A DNA stretch of 64,000 bases from the NCBI RefSeq assembly GCF_023715505.1, contig NZ_JAMBOH010000006.1, positions 62,001 through 126,000 on the forward strand, read 5' to 3'. The translations under genes and the position numbers were made by a program. The DNA comes from Neobacillus cucumis (GTDB taxonomy: Bacteria; Bacillota; Bacilli; Bacillales_B; DSM-18226). The number at the start of each line of letters is the position of its first letter. The first letter of the stretch is position 1. Positions 42,233-52,192 of the stretch are shown here, in pieces. The notes below the pieces were generated by a model. That model was not told the origin of the DNA and did no database searches. It saw only the letters and a program-made list of their open reading frames with translations.

Positions 42233-42580
42233 ATGAAAAAGTTTGGTTTACTGTTAGCCGGGGGAATTGCGGCATTCATCCTGCTTTCAACCATCGGTCC
42301 AATGGTTGGATTACTTGTAAGTGTGGTTCTTCTGTATTTCATCTTTAAGCAATTCTTAAAGACAAAATCTATTGGGGGACGAATTGGTCTGGGAATCATT
42401 GGCTTTATAGTCCTAATTGCATCGCTTCACAATGTACCGGCAATTATTGGCATAGCAGCAGCATACGTTTTATACCTTGTTTATAAAAAGTGGAACAAGA
42501 GTAAGGTCAGCAAAATAATCGAAGCTGATGATCCATTTAGTAATTTTGAAAAACAATGGAGCGAATTGAAACAGTATTAG
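42233..42580 (+). CDS. LiaI-like membrane protein (lmo0954 type)
   Basis: 115 aa with three membrane helices and a charged tail (DPFSNFEKQWSELKQY). It lies 27 bases before a PspA/LiaH-like gene, the usual LiaI position, where it would anchor LiaH to the membrane under envelope stress. AGGAG lies ten bases before ATG 42233; ATG 42197/42200 would add a charged stretch before helix 1 and is less likely. Confidence 0.75.
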   Translation: MKKFGLLLAGGIAAFILLSTIGPMVGLLVSVVLLYFIFKQFLKTKSIGGRIGLGIIGFIVLIASLHNVPAIIGIAAAYVLYLVYKKWNKSKVSKIIEADDPFSNFEKQWSELKQY

Positions 42581-42607
42581 AAATGCTAACCCTATTAAAA
42601 GGAGAGA

Positions 42608-43258
42608 ATGAACATGACAAACTTATTTACAAGGATTAAAAATACGATTACCGCCGATTTACATGAGGCGCTCGACCAGAAGGAAAATAAGAACCCAATT
42701 GCTATGTTGAACCAATATCTTCGCGAATGTGAGCAGGAAACGGAAAAGGTAAGAAAACTTTTGCAGCGTCAATATACTTTAAAGGATGAATTTACGAGAG
42801 AATATCATCAGGCAGAGGAGTTAGCCAATAAAAGAAAGCATCAGGCAGAAATTGCTTCCAAAGCGGGAGAAACAGAGTTATCCGATTTTGCTTCGGCTGA
42901 GTATCAGCAATATCAAGAAAGGTCTAGCCGCATTAAGGCATCACTTGATCAAGTCACGGGACAGCTTGGAGATTTAGAAAGAAAATACGAAGAAATGAAA
43001 CATAAATTAAAAGACATGCATTTGCGCCGTATGGAGTTAATGGGCCGTGAGAATGTGACTCGGGCAAATCTGCGAATAAACCAAGTGCTTGATGCACATT
43101 CTGGTTCGGATCAATCTTACTCAAGATTTAAAGAAATTGAAAACTATCTTGACCGTCTCGAACATCAAGTTAACAGTTCCTTCTACCGGAATACAATCGA
43201 TGCGAGAATTGCACAATTAGAAAAAGAAATGAAATTAGAAGAAAGCAAGTCCATTTAA
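42608..43258 (+). CDS. liaH: PspA/IM30 family protein (LiaH-like)
   Basis: 216 aa, almost all coiled-coil helix, beginning MNMTNLFTRIKNTITADLHEALDQ as two short blocks typical of PspA/LiaH. It forms rings or rods on the inner membrane face and protects against antibiotics acting on lipid II. AAAGGAGAG precedes the ATG. It is separated from LiaFSR by a GC-rich repeat. Confidence 0.88.
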   Translation: MNMTNLFTRIKNTITADLHEALDQKENKNPIAMLNQYLRECEQETEKVRKLLQRQYTLKDEFTREYHQAEELANKRKHQAEIASKAGETELSDFASAEYQQYQERSSRIKASLDQVTGQLGDLERKYEEMKHKLKDMHLRRMELMGRENVTRANLRINQVLDAHSGSDQSYSRFKEIENYLDRLEHQVNSSFYRNTIDARIAQLEKEMKLEESKSI

Positions 43259-43280
43259 TCAAAAAAATGGTATTCTATAA

Positions 43281-43552
43281 AAGAAAGCGGAAGCGCCTTG
43301 AACGGGGCTGACAAGCACAAGACGAGCCGGCCGAAAGATTGCTTTTTAACCTTTTGGGCGGGTGGACCTAAATGTGGAGGCGACTGCCCTGGGACTCTAG
43401 GCTAAGATGGCCCCTGCAAGAAGGCGCTTTTTTCCTTCTTCAGGGGATGGCTAGACTTGCGTCCCAGGGAGCCGCAACTGGATAAGTTTGTGACCTCGAG
43501 GGGCTAGGCGCTGGAGCAGGACTGGACTATTCTATTATAAAAGCGCAAGCGG
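43281..43552. repeat. GC-rich, highly folded intergenic element (MITE or RNA-like)
   Basis: The element starts AAGCGGAAGCGCC (43285-43297) and ends near GCGCAAGCGG (43543-43552), within A/T-rich surroundings. Nested stems: CCCTGGGAC (43387-43395) with GTCCCAGGG (43461-43469), and inside it CCCCTG-CAAGAAGG (43411-43424) with CCTTCTT-CAGGGG (43434-43446). It is not coding. Elements of this type occur in other Bacillaceae from memory. No direct repeats are evident at the ends. Confidence 0.65.
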
Positions 43553-43556
43553 ATTC

Positions 43557-43588
43557 GTAAAGGGCGTAGTTTAAACTGCGCCTTTTAC
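43557..43588 (+). terminator. Hairpin before liaF
   Basis: GTAAAGGGCG-T-AGTTT and AAACT-G-CGCCTTTTAC form a near-perfect stem. It probably ends the LiaI-LiaH transcript. Confidence 0.6.
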
Positions 43589-43623
43589 CTGTAAAACTAC
43601 TGCAATAAAAGGGAGGGTGGCCA

Positions 43624-44358
43624 ATGTTTAAAAATACAAAAAGTGATTATCTTAGCTGGCTTGTTATCATCGGGATTGTAATCTTGCTCTTAGAGATTTT
43701 ATTTTTTAACAGAGGGCTGATATTCTCTCTTTTTATTGCAGGCGGGATGATTTATTTAGGCCGGAAAAAGGCGGGTAAAAGGTTAGGGAAAGTCCTGTTT
43801 ATTGTAGGGATCATCTTCTTTGTTCTAAGTATTGTCAATATGATGACCTTTAAGTTTCTATTATTAGCGATATTATTGCACTTTTTCATTCAATATTTTC
43901 AAACGAAAAGACAGCCAAAAAAAATAGTGCCGGATATTGTTTCTTCTGAACCAGCACAATTAGAAGAAACGTTGATTAGTTCGGAACCATTGTTTAGTAA
44001 TATTCTCGTAGGACAGCAAAAAACACCTTTAGGTGTATACGAGTGGGATGATGTGAATATTCAAACGGGAATTGGCGATACCGTTATTGATCTTAGCTAT
44101 ACGATGCTGCCAAAGGGAGAAGCGGTTATTTTTATCCGAAATATTATTGGAAATATCCATATCCTTGTACCATACGAAACGGATGTAAGTATTCACCATT
44201 CTGGTGTCGTAGGATCAGCTAAAGTATTTGGCAATGACAGAGATAAAATATTCAACCAAGTTTTCCACTTGAAAACTTCCGGTTATGAAACTTCTGAGAC
44301 CAAGGTGAAAATTGTTACTTCACTTGTGGTCGGAAATTTAGAGGTGAGCCGGATATGA
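43624..44358 (+). CDS. liaF: LiaF, inhibitor of the LiaS kinase
   Basis: 244 aa. Four N-terminal membrane helices (about 10-90) and a C-terminal beta domain (LiaF/DUF2154: YEWDDVNIQTGIGDTVIDLS). It keeps LiaS inactive without envelope stress. It overlaps liaS by four bases. GGGAGGG precedes the ATG. Confidence 0.9.
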   Translation: MFKNTKSDYLSWLVIIGIVILLLEILFFNRGLIFSLFIAGGMIYLGRKKAGKRLGKVLFIVGIIFFVLSIVNMMTFKFLLLAILLHFFIQYFQTKRQPKKIVPDIVSSEPAQLEETLISSEPLFSNILVGQQKTPLGVYEWDDVNIQTGIGDTVIDLSYTMLPKGEAVIFIRNIIGNIHILVPYETDVSIHHSGVVGSAKVFGNDRDKIFNQVFHLKTSGYETSETKVKIVTSLVVGNLEVSRI

Positions 44359-45404
44359 GTTCAACCCAGCGGCAAATGATCTGGCATATTCTGTTCTGCT
44401 TTCTGATTGCGTTAGTCATTGGAGCGGTTCTAATTTATGTATTCCCATTGGGAGACTGGTCGGAATTATGGACGAGACAATTCATGAATATTCCAATTGT
44501 GATTTTTGTTCCTGTCTTTAGTATTGCAATCGGAATACTTTTAGGCGGTTTTTCAGGACTTTTTTGGCGTAAACAATTACTTGCCGTCGAACATTCTTTA
44601 CATCAGCTTGAGGAAGGAAGACAAATCGAAGTACCAGAGAAGCCCTCTGTTTCAGAAATCCAAGCCATTGCTAAAAGAATTGAGAACGTTGGCAGGCAAA
44701 TGTCTGAGCAGGCAAAGCTGTCACAGCGGTTAGCTACCGAAAAGGTAGAGGGCCAAGAAGAAAGAATTCAGCAGATCATTGAACAGGAGCGGAATCGGCT
44801 TGCAAGGGAATTGCATGACTCCGTCAGCCAACAATTATTTGCTGCTTCGATGATGATGTCGGCAATTAATGAAACAAAAGGCCCGTCTGAAGATGACCGT
44901 GAAACCAAACAATTAAAACTCGTTGAAGAAATGATTCACCAATCACAGTTAGAGATGCGGGCCCTTCTGTTACATTTACGCCCAGCTGCCTTAAAGAATA
45001 AATCACTGCAAGAAGGAATTGAGGAGCTGTTAATCGAATTATCTCAAAAGGTGACAATGGATATTAAATGGAAAGTTGAAGATTTTCCATTAGATAAAGG
45101 GGTAGAAGATCATCTGTTCCGCATCCTGCAGGAGTCTGTCTCTAATACCCTACGGCACTCAAAAGCCAGCAAATTTGAGGTTTTATTAGTGAAGCGGGAT
45201 GACCTTGTCATTCTTAGGATTGTAGACGACGGAATTGGTTTTGAAGTGAATGAAATGAAAGCAGGCTCCTATGGTATGCAAAACATGCACGAACGTGCGG
45301 TTGAAATAGGTGGTACATTAAAAGTGGTTAGTGTTAAAAATAAAGGAACAAGGCTGGAAGTAAAGGTTCCGGTGATGATTAATGGAGATGGTATCAATGA
45401 TTAG
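44355..45404 (+). CDS. liaS: LiaS sensor histidine kinase
   Basis: 349 aa. Two N-terminal helices with almost no outside loop (intramembrane-sensing type), a HAMP-like linker, HisKA_3 H-box [20 protein letters not shown] and HATPase ([31 protein letters not shown]). It signals cell-wall stress to LiaR. Confidence 0.92.
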   Translation: MSSTQRQMIWHILFCFLIALVIGAVLIYVFPLGDWSELWTRQFMNIPIVIFVPVFSIAIGILLGGFSGLFWRKQLLAVEHSLHQLEEGRQIEVPEKPSVSEIQAIAKRIENVGRQMSEQAKLSQRLATEKVEGQEERIQQIIEQERNRLARELHDSVSQQLFAASMMMSAINETKGPSEDDRETKQLKLVEEMIHQSQLEMRALLLHLRPAALKNKSLQEGIEELLIELSQKVTMDIKWKVEDFPLDKGVEDHLFRILQESVSNTLRHSKASKFEVLLVKRDDLVILRIVDDGIGFEVNEMKAGSYGMQNMHERAVEIGGTLKVVSVKNKGTRLEVKVPVMINGDGIND

Positions 45405-46029
45405 TGTAGTATTTGTCGATGACCACGAAATGGTTAGAATCGGTGTATCCTCTTACCTTTCTGCGCAGGAGGATATTGAAGTGGTGGGTGAAGCTGATAA
45501 TGGAAAAAAGGGAGTAGAACTCTCCTTAAGCTTACGTCCTGACATTATTTTAATGGACTTGGTGATGAAGGAAATGGACGGAATTGAAGCAACCCGGCAA
45601 ATTATTGAGCAATGGCCCGAAGCAAAGATCATTATCGTCACCAGCTTTTTAGATGATGAAAAAGTGTATCCGGCACTTGAAGCAGGGGCGACGAGCTATA
45701 TGCTGAAGACATCAAAGGCCAGTGAAATTGCCAATGCTGTCCGTGCTACATATCATGGCCAATCGGTTCTTGAGCCTGAAGTCACCGGGAAAATGATGGT
45801 CAAAATGCGTCAAAAAAATACGCAGCTGCCGCACGAAGAACTAACCAGCCGTGAACTTGAAATTTTACTGTTGATGGCGGAGGGGAAAACTAACCAGGAT
45901 ATTGCGGATGAATTATTTATCGCTCTGAAGACCGTTAAAACCCACGTCAGTAATATACTAAGTAAACTTAACGTACAGGACCGCACTCAAGCAGTTATCT
46001 ATGCCTTTAAGCATTCATTAATTAAATAA
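45397..46029 (+). CDS. liaR: LiaR response regulator
   Basis: 210 aa, same as B. subtilis LiaR. Receiver with DD ([12 protein letters not shown]) and phospho-Asp in [13 protein letters not shown], LuxR-type HTH ([20 protein letters not shown]). ATG 45397 overlaps liaS by eight bases; GGAG lies nine bases upstream. Its main target is expected to be the LiaI-LiaH pair just upstream. Confidence 0.92.
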   Translation: MISVVFVDDHEMVRIGVSSYLSAQEDIEVVGEADNGKKGVELSLSLRPDIILMDLVMKEMDGIEATRQIIEQWPEAKIIIVTSFLDDEKVYPALEAGATSYMLKTSKASEIANAVRATYHGQSVLEPEVTGKMMVKMRQKNTQLPHEELTSRELEILLLMAEGKTNQDIADELFIALKTVKTHVSNILSKLNVQDRTQAVIYAFKHSLIK

Positions 46030-46035
46030 ACGTAC

Positions 46036-46068
46036 AAACCTCTTAACTTATGTTGGGAGGTTTTTTAA
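46036..46068 (+). terminator. Terminator of liaFSR
   Basis: AAACCTC (46036-46042) and GAGGTTT with a T-run, loop about 14 bases. Confidence 0.6.
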
Positions 46069-46084
46069 TTTTTAAAAAAATGAT

Positions 46085-46099
46085 TGAAAATTGTTCTCA
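46085..46099 (+). promoter_or_regulatory. Fur box 1 of efeO
   Basis: TGAAAATTGTTCTCA matches the 7-1-7 Fur palindrome TGATAATNATTATCA at 12 of 15 positions. Confidence 0.6.
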
Positions 46100-46122
46100 T
46101 TTACTGTTATTATAATAATTAA

Positions 46123-46137
46123 TGAAAATCATTCTCA
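46123..46137 (+). promoter_or_regulatory. Fur box 2 of efeO
   Basis: TGAAAATCATTCTCA matches the Fur 7-1-7 palindrome at 13 of 15 positions. TATAAT at 46111-46116 lies between the two boxes, as expected for iron repression. Confidence 0.75.
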
Positions 46138-46166
46138 CTATTATTCTATCTGGAGGAAATTCACAC

Positions 46167-47015
46167 ATGAAAATATATAAATTATCTGGCCTTGTTTTAT
46201 TATCTAGCAGTCTATTATTTGGCTGTTCCAATTCGGATCAAGCTTCGTCCACAGAAAAAACAAAGAAAACCCAAAACACATCAACCGAATCGCTAAAAGG
46301 GGTATCGGATGAATATCGACAATATGCGATATCTGAGATTGAAGAATTTGTTAAAGCCACAGAGGCTTTTACAACAGCTGTTAAAAACGGTGAAATTGAT
46401 AAAGCTAAGGAGCTTTATGGACCAGCCCGGATGCATTATGAGCGCGCCGAGCCAATCGCCGAGAGCTTTGGTGACCTCGATCCTAAAATTGATGCACGAG
46501 AAGGAGACGTTCCCGACGCAGAATGGGGCGGATATCACCGGATTGAAAAAGGATTATGGATCGAAAACACGACAAAAGGTTATGAACAAATGGCTGATCA
46601 GCTAATGAAAGATGTAAACCTGTTACGTGCTAAAGCAGATACAGTAGAAGTGACGCCGGATTTATTAATTACCGGAGCTGTTGACCTCTTAAATGAAGTT
46701 TCAACTTCAAAAGTAACAGGTGAAGAGGACCGCTACTCCCATACGGATCTTTACGACTTTGCGGCAAACGTTGAAGGAGCGGAGAAAATCTATCAGCTTC
46801 TTAAACCGGCACTAGAGAAAAAAGACAAAGACGTTTCAACGGAGATTCAGGCTCGTTTTGATGATGTTTATAGTCTATTAAACCAGCATAGAAATGGTGA
46901 TGGCTATAAGCTTTATACAGAATTGACGGAAGCGCAGGTAAAAGAACTTAGCCAGGCTATTGATGCACTAGCTGAACCACTATCACAAATAGGTATTATT
47001 ACGGAGGCGTCTTAA
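46167..47015 (+). CDS. efeO: EfeO/EfeM-type iron-uptake lipoprotein
   Basis: 282 aa. Lipoprotein signal with LLFGC (Cys about residue 20), then a peptidase-M75/imelysin-like domain (GARIMHYERAEPIAESF-type: GPARMHYERAEPIAESFGD; GGYHRIEKGLW with the HxxE motif). It lacks a cupredoxin domain, so it is the EfeM form. ATG 46167 follows GGAGG by ten bases. First gene of the iron importer operon. Confidence 0.9.
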   Translation: MKIYKLSGLVLLSSSLLFGCSNSDQASSTEKTKKTQNTSTESLKGVSDEYRQYAISEIEEFVKATEAFTTAVKNGEIDKAKELYGPARMHYERAEPIAESFGDLDPKIDAREGDVPDAEWGGYHRIEKGLWIENTTKGYEQMADQLMKDVNLLRAKADTVEVTPDLLITGAVDLLNEVSTSKVTGEEDRYSHTDLYDFAANVEGAEKIYQLLKPALEKKDKDVSTEIQARFDDVYSLLNQHRNGDGYKLYTELTEAQVKELSQAIDALAEPLSQIGIITEAS

Positions 47016-48305
47016 TTGACAAACAATCCAACCAACTTAGAGGCATTAGCTGAAAAAAAGGTATCAAGACGGGATATTCTGAAAACCGCCGGAATTGGCG
47101 GTGTTGGAGTCATTCTAGGAGCATCGGGTCTCGGCAGTGTCCTTTCGCTAAAGGAAAGTAAGGCATCTGGCCCTGAGTCGAATCAAGAGATTGTTCCTTT
47201 TTATGGTGATTATCAAAGCGGTATTACGACAAAACCACAAAATCATGTTTATTTCGTTTCCTTAGATGTAACGACGTCAAAACGAGAAGACTTGTCCAAA
47301 CTATTTAAGGATTGGACCAAGGCCTCCGCTTTAATGACAGAGGGGAAGGCAGTCGGCAAGCTTTCTAGCAACGAATTTTTACCTCCGGACGATACAGGGG
47401 AGGCAGCAGGATTATCGCCATCCAATTTAACGATTACATTTGGGGTCGGTCCTAGTCTTTTTGTAAAAGATAATCAAGATCGATTTGGGTTAAAACACAA
47501 GCAGCCGAAAGAATTGGTTGATCTTCCCGCTTTCCCGCTTGATGCATTGGAAGAGGAATGGACCGGTGGGGATATTTGTATCCAAGCATGCGCTGATGAT
47601 TTACAGGTAGCCTTTCACGCGGTCAGAAATCTTATTCGAATCGCCAGAGGGAAAGCAACATTGCGCTGGGCGCAAACTGGTTTCCAGCGCACAAAGCAGG
47701 CTGATCCTAAAAAGGAAACACCGAGAAACCTATTCGGTTTCAAAGATGGTACCGTAAACCCTGATGTTGACAGTAAAAAACAGGTGAATGAGCATATTTG
47801 GGTTCAGCCAGGTGATGGACCTGATTGGCTTGTTAATGGCAGTTACCTTGTAGTCCGCCGGATTCAAATGTTTATTGAGGTCTGGGATAGAACCAATCTA
47901 AGGGAGCAAGAAAACACTTTTGGCCGATACAGGGACAGTGGTGCACCGTTAGGGCAAAAGAATGAATTTGATAAACCTGATTTCACCCAAAAGAAAGAAA
48001 CCGGTGAGGACGTGATTCCTGTCAATTCTCATGTACGCTTGTCCCATGGAGATGGCACGCAGCAGATTCTCCGCCGTGCCTATTCCTATGCAGATGGGAT
48101 GGACTTGAAAACAGGCAGCTTTGATGCAGGTCTTTTGTTTTTATGTTTTCAGCGTACACCAAGTAAGCAGTTTATCCCGATTCAGAACAGGTTAGCTAAA
48201 ATGGATAAGTTAAATGAATATACGTCCCATCGTGGAAGTGCCATCTTTGCCTGTTTACCAGGAGCTAAACAAGGCGGTTTTATCGGAGAGACACTATTTA
48301 ACTAA
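47016..48305 (+). CDS. efeB: EfeB, Tat-exported DyP-type haem peroxidase
   Basis: 429 aa, TTG start directly after the efeO stop. Tat signal SRRDILKTAGIGG, then a DyP fold with the proximal region and distal GFKDGTVNP motif (Asp of GXXDG). It oxidises Fe2+ or haem outside the membrane for EfeU. Equivalent to YwbN. Confidence 0.93.
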   Translation: MTNNPTNLEALAEKKVSRRDILKTAGIGGVGVILGASGLGSVLSLKESKASGPESNQEIVPFYGDYQSGITTKPQNHVYFVSLDVTTSKREDLSKLFKDWTKASALMTEGKAVGKLSSNEFLPPDDTGEAAGLSPSNLTITFGVGPSLFVKDNQDRFGLKHKQPKELVDLPAFPLDALEEEWTGGDICIQACADDLQVAFHAVRNLIRIARGKATLRWAQTGFQRTKQADPKKETPRNLFGFKDGTVNPDVDSKKQVNEHIWVQPGDGPDWLVNGSYLVVRRIQMFIEVWDRTNLREQENTFGRYRDSGAPLGQKNEFDKPDFTQKKETGEDVIPVNSHVRLSHGDGTQQILRRAYSYADGMDLKTGSFDAGLLFLCFQRTPSKQFIPIQNRLAKMDKLNEYTSHRGSAIFACLPGAKQGGFIGETLFN

Positions 48306-48342
48306 CTAGTGGTTTTTCTTTTACAAGAGGAGAGAGAAGATT

Positions 48343-50103
48343 ATGCAGCGTTTAAATTGGAAGCCATTATTAGTATTAATCATGATGATCAGTTTTTTTC
48401 AAATGATCCTTCCCGTAAAGGCGGCAGAAAATAGTGATGAACTTTTTGTGCTAATTGGTGATAGTTTAATGAAGGCAAAGGATGGCGAACAGGCTGTCGT
48501 GGCCAAAAACATGGAGCAGTTTGCAAGCCAGTGGCAGTCCATTAAAAAAACTGGCAGCGAACAAGCCCAAAAAGTGGACCAAGAATTAAAAGAAGTTCAA
48601 AGTTTACTAGCAAAAGACAGCGTCGATAAAGAGGCACTTTCGAAGAGTCTCTCGGCCCTTTCAAGTGCAGTCGTCCAATATGATGAGGAACAAAATCCTA
48701 AAGATAAAGATAAAGCCAAAGAACAGGTAAAGCAGTTACTTCCGCTTATAACCGTTATGAAGGACTCAGTAGAAAAAGGGGATACGGCTCCATTAAAGTT
48801 TCAATACCAAAAAATAATGAATGGCTGGACTGCTTCAGAGAAGGCCGTTCACGATGAGAGTATTGCTGCGTATGGAAATATTGAAAAATACACAGCCCTC
48901 ATTCGAATTGCGATTACACAGGAACCTGCGGATTTAGAGAAAGCCAGTCAAAACTTGGATCAATTAAAAAGCGAAGTAGATAACTTTATTGCCGGTAAAG
49001 TATTGAAACAGGCAGCAGGAGAGTATTCCTTGAATGACTTAGCTGCTTTGTTAAGTGATTCTGAAAATGCTATTTCTCAAAGTGACTACAAAGGGGCCAG
49101 TGAGCATTTAAATAAAATTTTGACTATCTGGCCAATGGTGGAAGGCGATGTCCAAACTAGGGACAGCGGTTTGTACAGTGATTTGGAAACGAAGGTACCA
49201 ACTGCCATCAGTCTATTAAATTCTGAAAATGTAAACGCCGATAAAGCCGCCGATATTGTTAAGGACTTAGAAGATCGGCTTGCCCCATTATTAAGTAAAA
49301 CAAGTTACTCATTATGGGATGCAGCCCTTATATTATTACGTGAGGGATTAGAAGGCTTACTAGTTGTCGCAACGCTCATTGCCTTTTTGAAAAAGATGGG
49401 GCAATCCGCCCAGCAAAGGTGGATTTGGTCCGGAGTGGTTGCTGGTATCTTAGCAAGTGCCGTCCTAGCCGTAATTATCAATATAGTCTTTTCCCAATTT
49501 GTTGCCGCGTCAAGCAGGGAGTATATTGAAGGGATTACCGGTATAGTCGCTGTCGTCATGATGTTGACGGTTGGGGCATGGCTTCATAATAAGTCAAGCA
49601 TCGGTAATTGGAATAAATATATTAATCAGCAAATGCAGCAAGCCATCGCAAAAGGAAGCCTTATGTCCTTTGCCTTTATTAGTTTTCTTTCGGTCTTCCG
49701 TGAAGGTGCAGAGACGATTATTTTCTATACCGGCATTACCCCGTATATAAGTTTAGCGGAACTCGTGATGGGGATCTGTTTGGCCCTTGTGTTGTTAGTC
49801 ATTTCTGGCTTTGCCATCATTCATTACAGTGTGAAGATTCCCATTCGCTTGTTCTTTAGAACGGCGACAATCTTAATTTACTTTTTAGCATTTAAAATTT
49901 TAGGGATTAGTATACATGCATTGCAGATATCAGATGTACTTTCAACCACAACGGTAGAACGCTTACCATTTATTGACTGGCTGGGACTCTATCCAACGTA
50001 CGAGACCACTTTACCCCAATTACTATTATTGTTAATCATCTTTTTTACGACTTATTTAGTTAAAAAAAGTCAAGGTAAACAAGTAATATCAACAAATGCT
50101 TAA
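48343..50103 (+). CDS. efeU: EfeU, FTR1-type iron permease
   Basis: 586 aa. Signal peptide and about 300-residue exported helical region, then seven membrane helices with two REGxE motifs (REGLEGLLV and REGAETIIF). AGAGGAGAGAG precedes the ATG. It is longer than the 481-aa B. subtilis YwbL, mainly in the exported region. Confidence 0.92.
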   Translation: MQRLNWKPLLVLIMMISFFQMILPVKAAENSDELFVLIGDSLMKAKDGEQAVVAKNMEQFASQWQSIKKTGSEQAQKVDQELKEVQSLLAKDSVDKEALSKSLSALSSAVVQYDEEQNPKDKDKAKEQVKQLLPLITVMKDSVEKGDTAPLKFQYQKIMNGWTASEKAVHDESIAAYGNIEKYTALIRIAITQEPADLEKASQNLDQLKSEVDNFIAGKVLKQAAGEYSLNDLAALLSDSENAISQSDYKGASEHLNKILTIWPMVEGDVQTRDSGLYSDLETKVPTAISLLNSENVNADKAADIVKDLEDRLAPLLSKTSYSLWDAALILLREGLEGLLVVATLIAFLKKMGQSAQQRWIWSGVVAGILASAVLAVIINIVFSQFVAASSREYIEGITGIVAVVMMLTVGAWLHNKSSIGNWNKYINQQMQQAIAKGSLMSFAFISFLSVFREGAETIIFYTGITPYISLAELVMGICLALVLLVISGFAIIHYSVKIPIRLFFRTATILIYFLAFKILGISIHALQISDVLSTTTVERLPFIDWLGLYPTYETTLPQLLLLLIIFFTTYLVKKSQGKQVISTNA

Positions 50104-50128
50104 AAGGGCTGCCCATCAGCCCTTTTTT
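50102..50128 (+). terminator. Terminator of the efe operon
   Basis: AAAAGGGCTG and CAGCCCTTTT pair around CCCAT, followed by TTCTTTT. Confidence 0.88.
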
Positions 50129-50211
50129 CTTTTGAAAAAAATTTCTCCTACTATTCAAGAGACTTGTCTCATAAGTTATTAAAAGAGATGAGAGTAAGGG
50201 AGATTTGTAAA

Positions 50212-51546
50212 TTGAATATTTATTATAAAAGTATCTTTTTTTTAGCTGCCTCTGCTTTTTTAGGTGAAATGATTGAGGTCCTGATCAATATGATTTTGGC
50301 TAGAGAGCTGGGGTCACACGGGTTAGGACTTTATATGACGATTCTTCCCTCGATTTTTTTACTTGTCTTATTATCCAGCTTTGAATTACAGGTCTCGATT
50401 TCGAAATTTATTGCGGAACGGGATCAGCGCTACCATCGTAATATTCTTTATCACGCCTTGACCATTACGATCGTTTTTACATGTATTCTTTTCTTAGCCG
50501 CCGCCGCGCTTATTCCATTTATCCCTGTGTTTAATGCTTACCACCCATATGTAAGATGGCTTGTCTTGGCATTAGTCCCTGTCATCTCCTTTACATCCGT
50601 AGCTAGAGGCTATTTTATGGGCGTTCAGGAGATGGGGAAAATAGCGGTCTCGAACTTTCTTCGCAAGTCAATCCAGCTTATAGGTCTGTTTATCTTGTTT
50701 CGCTTTTTTGAATTCGATGCGGAGGCATCCTTATTAATTGCCATTTGTGCCTTGATAGGCAGTGAAGTTGTGGTGTTTTTATATCTGTTTTACTTATTTA
50801 TCATTCAATTCCAACAGCTGAAAAGGAAGCCTTTCTCCAATATGGACCGAAAAGGGGTACGGAAAAACTTAATTGCGGTGTCGATTCCAACGACAGGACT
50901 GAGGCTGTTCTCCGCTATCATGAATGCCGTTCAACCATTTGTTATAAAGGGAGCCTTGGTTTACTCAGGATTATCCAGTACGCTCGCTGTAGAACAATTT
51001 GGAATGCTGATGGGTGTGGCAGCATCAATTGGATTTTTCCCCGCCTTTATTGCTCACTCCTTAATGATTGTGCTGATTCCGGCTGTATCAAAGACTAACT
51101 CGCAAAAAGATTTCGCAACCCTGCAAAAAATGCTTCAGCAAGTGATGACGATTACGTTTTTGTACGGAACTCCAGCGGTTGTCATTTTTTACTTTTTTGC
51201 ACCAGAATTAACATCTTTATTTTTTAAATCGGATACCTCTGCTATATATCTGCAGTTACTTTGGCCGTATTTCCTGTTTCATTTCTTTATTATGCCAATG
51301 CAGGCTTTCTTAATTGGTCTTGATATGTTAAAAGAATTATTTTTTCATATTATTTGGTCGACCATCATCTCATTTGCTTTGATTCTTTGGCTCGGCTCCT
51401 CTCACGATTGGCAGATGAACGGGGTGATTATCGGTATGAATACTGGAGCTGTCCTATTAGCCCTTATGCATTATTTAACAATCTGTAAGAAGATTGGAGT
51501 TTCTATTTTTATGAAAGGTCTCGTTACGGAAGCAACTGAAAGGTGA
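50212..51546 (+). CDS. Polysaccharide/lipid flippase, SpoVB (YkvU-like) family
   Basis: 444 aa with about 12-14 membrane helices (MOP/MATE-like flippase). The motif FLGEMIEVLINMILARELG and the later EQFGMLMGVAASIGFFPAF place it in the SpoVB group. TTG 50212 has GGGAG nine bases upstream and starts just before helix 1, and the length equals YkvU; the longer frame from 50164 lacks a ribosome site. Transported lipid unknown; sporulation role possible. Confidence 0.83.
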   Translation: MNIYYKSIFFLAASAFLGEMIEVLINMILARELGSHGLGLYMTILPSIFLLVLLSSFELQVSISKFIAERDQRYHRNILYHALTITIVFTCILFLAAAALIPFIPVFNAYHPYVRWLVLALVPVISFTSVARGYFMGVQEMGKIAVSNFLRKSIQLIGLFILFRFFEFDAEASLLIAICALIGSEVVVFLYLFYLFIIQFQQLKRKPFSNMDRKGVRKNLIAVSIPTTGLRLFSAIMNAVQPFVIKGALVYSGLSSTLAVEQFGMLMGVAASIGFFPAFIAHSLMIVLIPAVSKTNSQKDFATLQKMLQQVMTITFLYGTPAVVIFYFFAPELTSLFFKSDTSAIYLQLLWPYFLFHFFIMPMQAFLIGLDMLKELFFHIIWSTIISFALILWLGSSHDWQMNGVIIGMNTGAVLLALMHYLTICKKIGVSIFMKGLVTEATER

Positions 51547-51626
51547 ATCTATTTTTACACAAAGTGTAGGGAAGTTGCAGTTCCTTTCCGTCTATTATAT
51601 GAAAGATGTTGTTGAAGGAAGGATGG

Positions 51627-52145
51627 ATGGTTAGGATGAACGCCCTTGCATTTGAGAAACTAGTGAATGAACATAGTGAGGCTACATTTAAATATATTTT
51701 ATCGTTAACGAGACAGAAAGAACTTGCTGAAGACCTTTTTCAAGAGGTATTACTTTCAGCTTACTTAGCATATCCTTCCATTAAGGAGCAATCAAAATAT
51801 AAAAGTTGGCTTTTTAGGATTGCGTTAAATAAATGCCGTGACTTTTGGCGGAAAGAAAAAAAATCGCAGCATTTTTGGAGAGAAGAGGTTTTTGCCTATT
51901 CAGTCCTGTTTGAACCACATTCCTTTCCCGAAGAGGAAGTCCTGGATAAATACTCGAGAGAACAAATGGCTGAAAAGATAAGGACATTGCCCGACATTTA
52001 CCGTGACCCTATTTTTCTATATTACTATCAAGATTTATCTTTGCTTGAAATTGCAGAAAAAAGTAATCTGCCAATGTCGACAGTGAAAACGAGAATGAGA
52101 AGAGCGAAGGAGAGACTACGTCCAAAAATGCAGTCACTTGCTTGA
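51627..52145 (+). CDS. ECF-type RNA polymerase sigma factor
   Basis: 172 aa. Sigma-2 region (AEDLFQEVLLSAYLAYPSI, SWLFRIALNKCRDFWRKEKK) and sigma-4 region (YRDPIFLYYYQDLSLLEIAE, MSTVKTRMRRAKERLR). AAGGA lies seven bases before ATG 51627; ATG 51636 is possible. No anti-sigma gene follows; the next gene is an aromatic amino acid hydroxylase, 47 bases on. Usually ECF factors adjoin their inhibitor. Confidence 0.87.
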   Translation: MVRMNALAFEKLVNEHSEATFKYILSLTRQKELAEDLFQEVLLSAYLAYPSIKEQSKYKSWLFRIALNKCRDFWRKEKKSQHFWREEVFAYSVLFEPHSFPEEEVLDKYSREQMAEKIRTLPDIYRDPIFLYYYQDLSLLEIAEKSNLPMSTVKTRMRRAKERLRPKMQSLA

Positions 52146-52192
52146 TTGCTCCCGTCCTTAATCAAATAAGGTTGGAAAAGGGGAAGGTCAAA

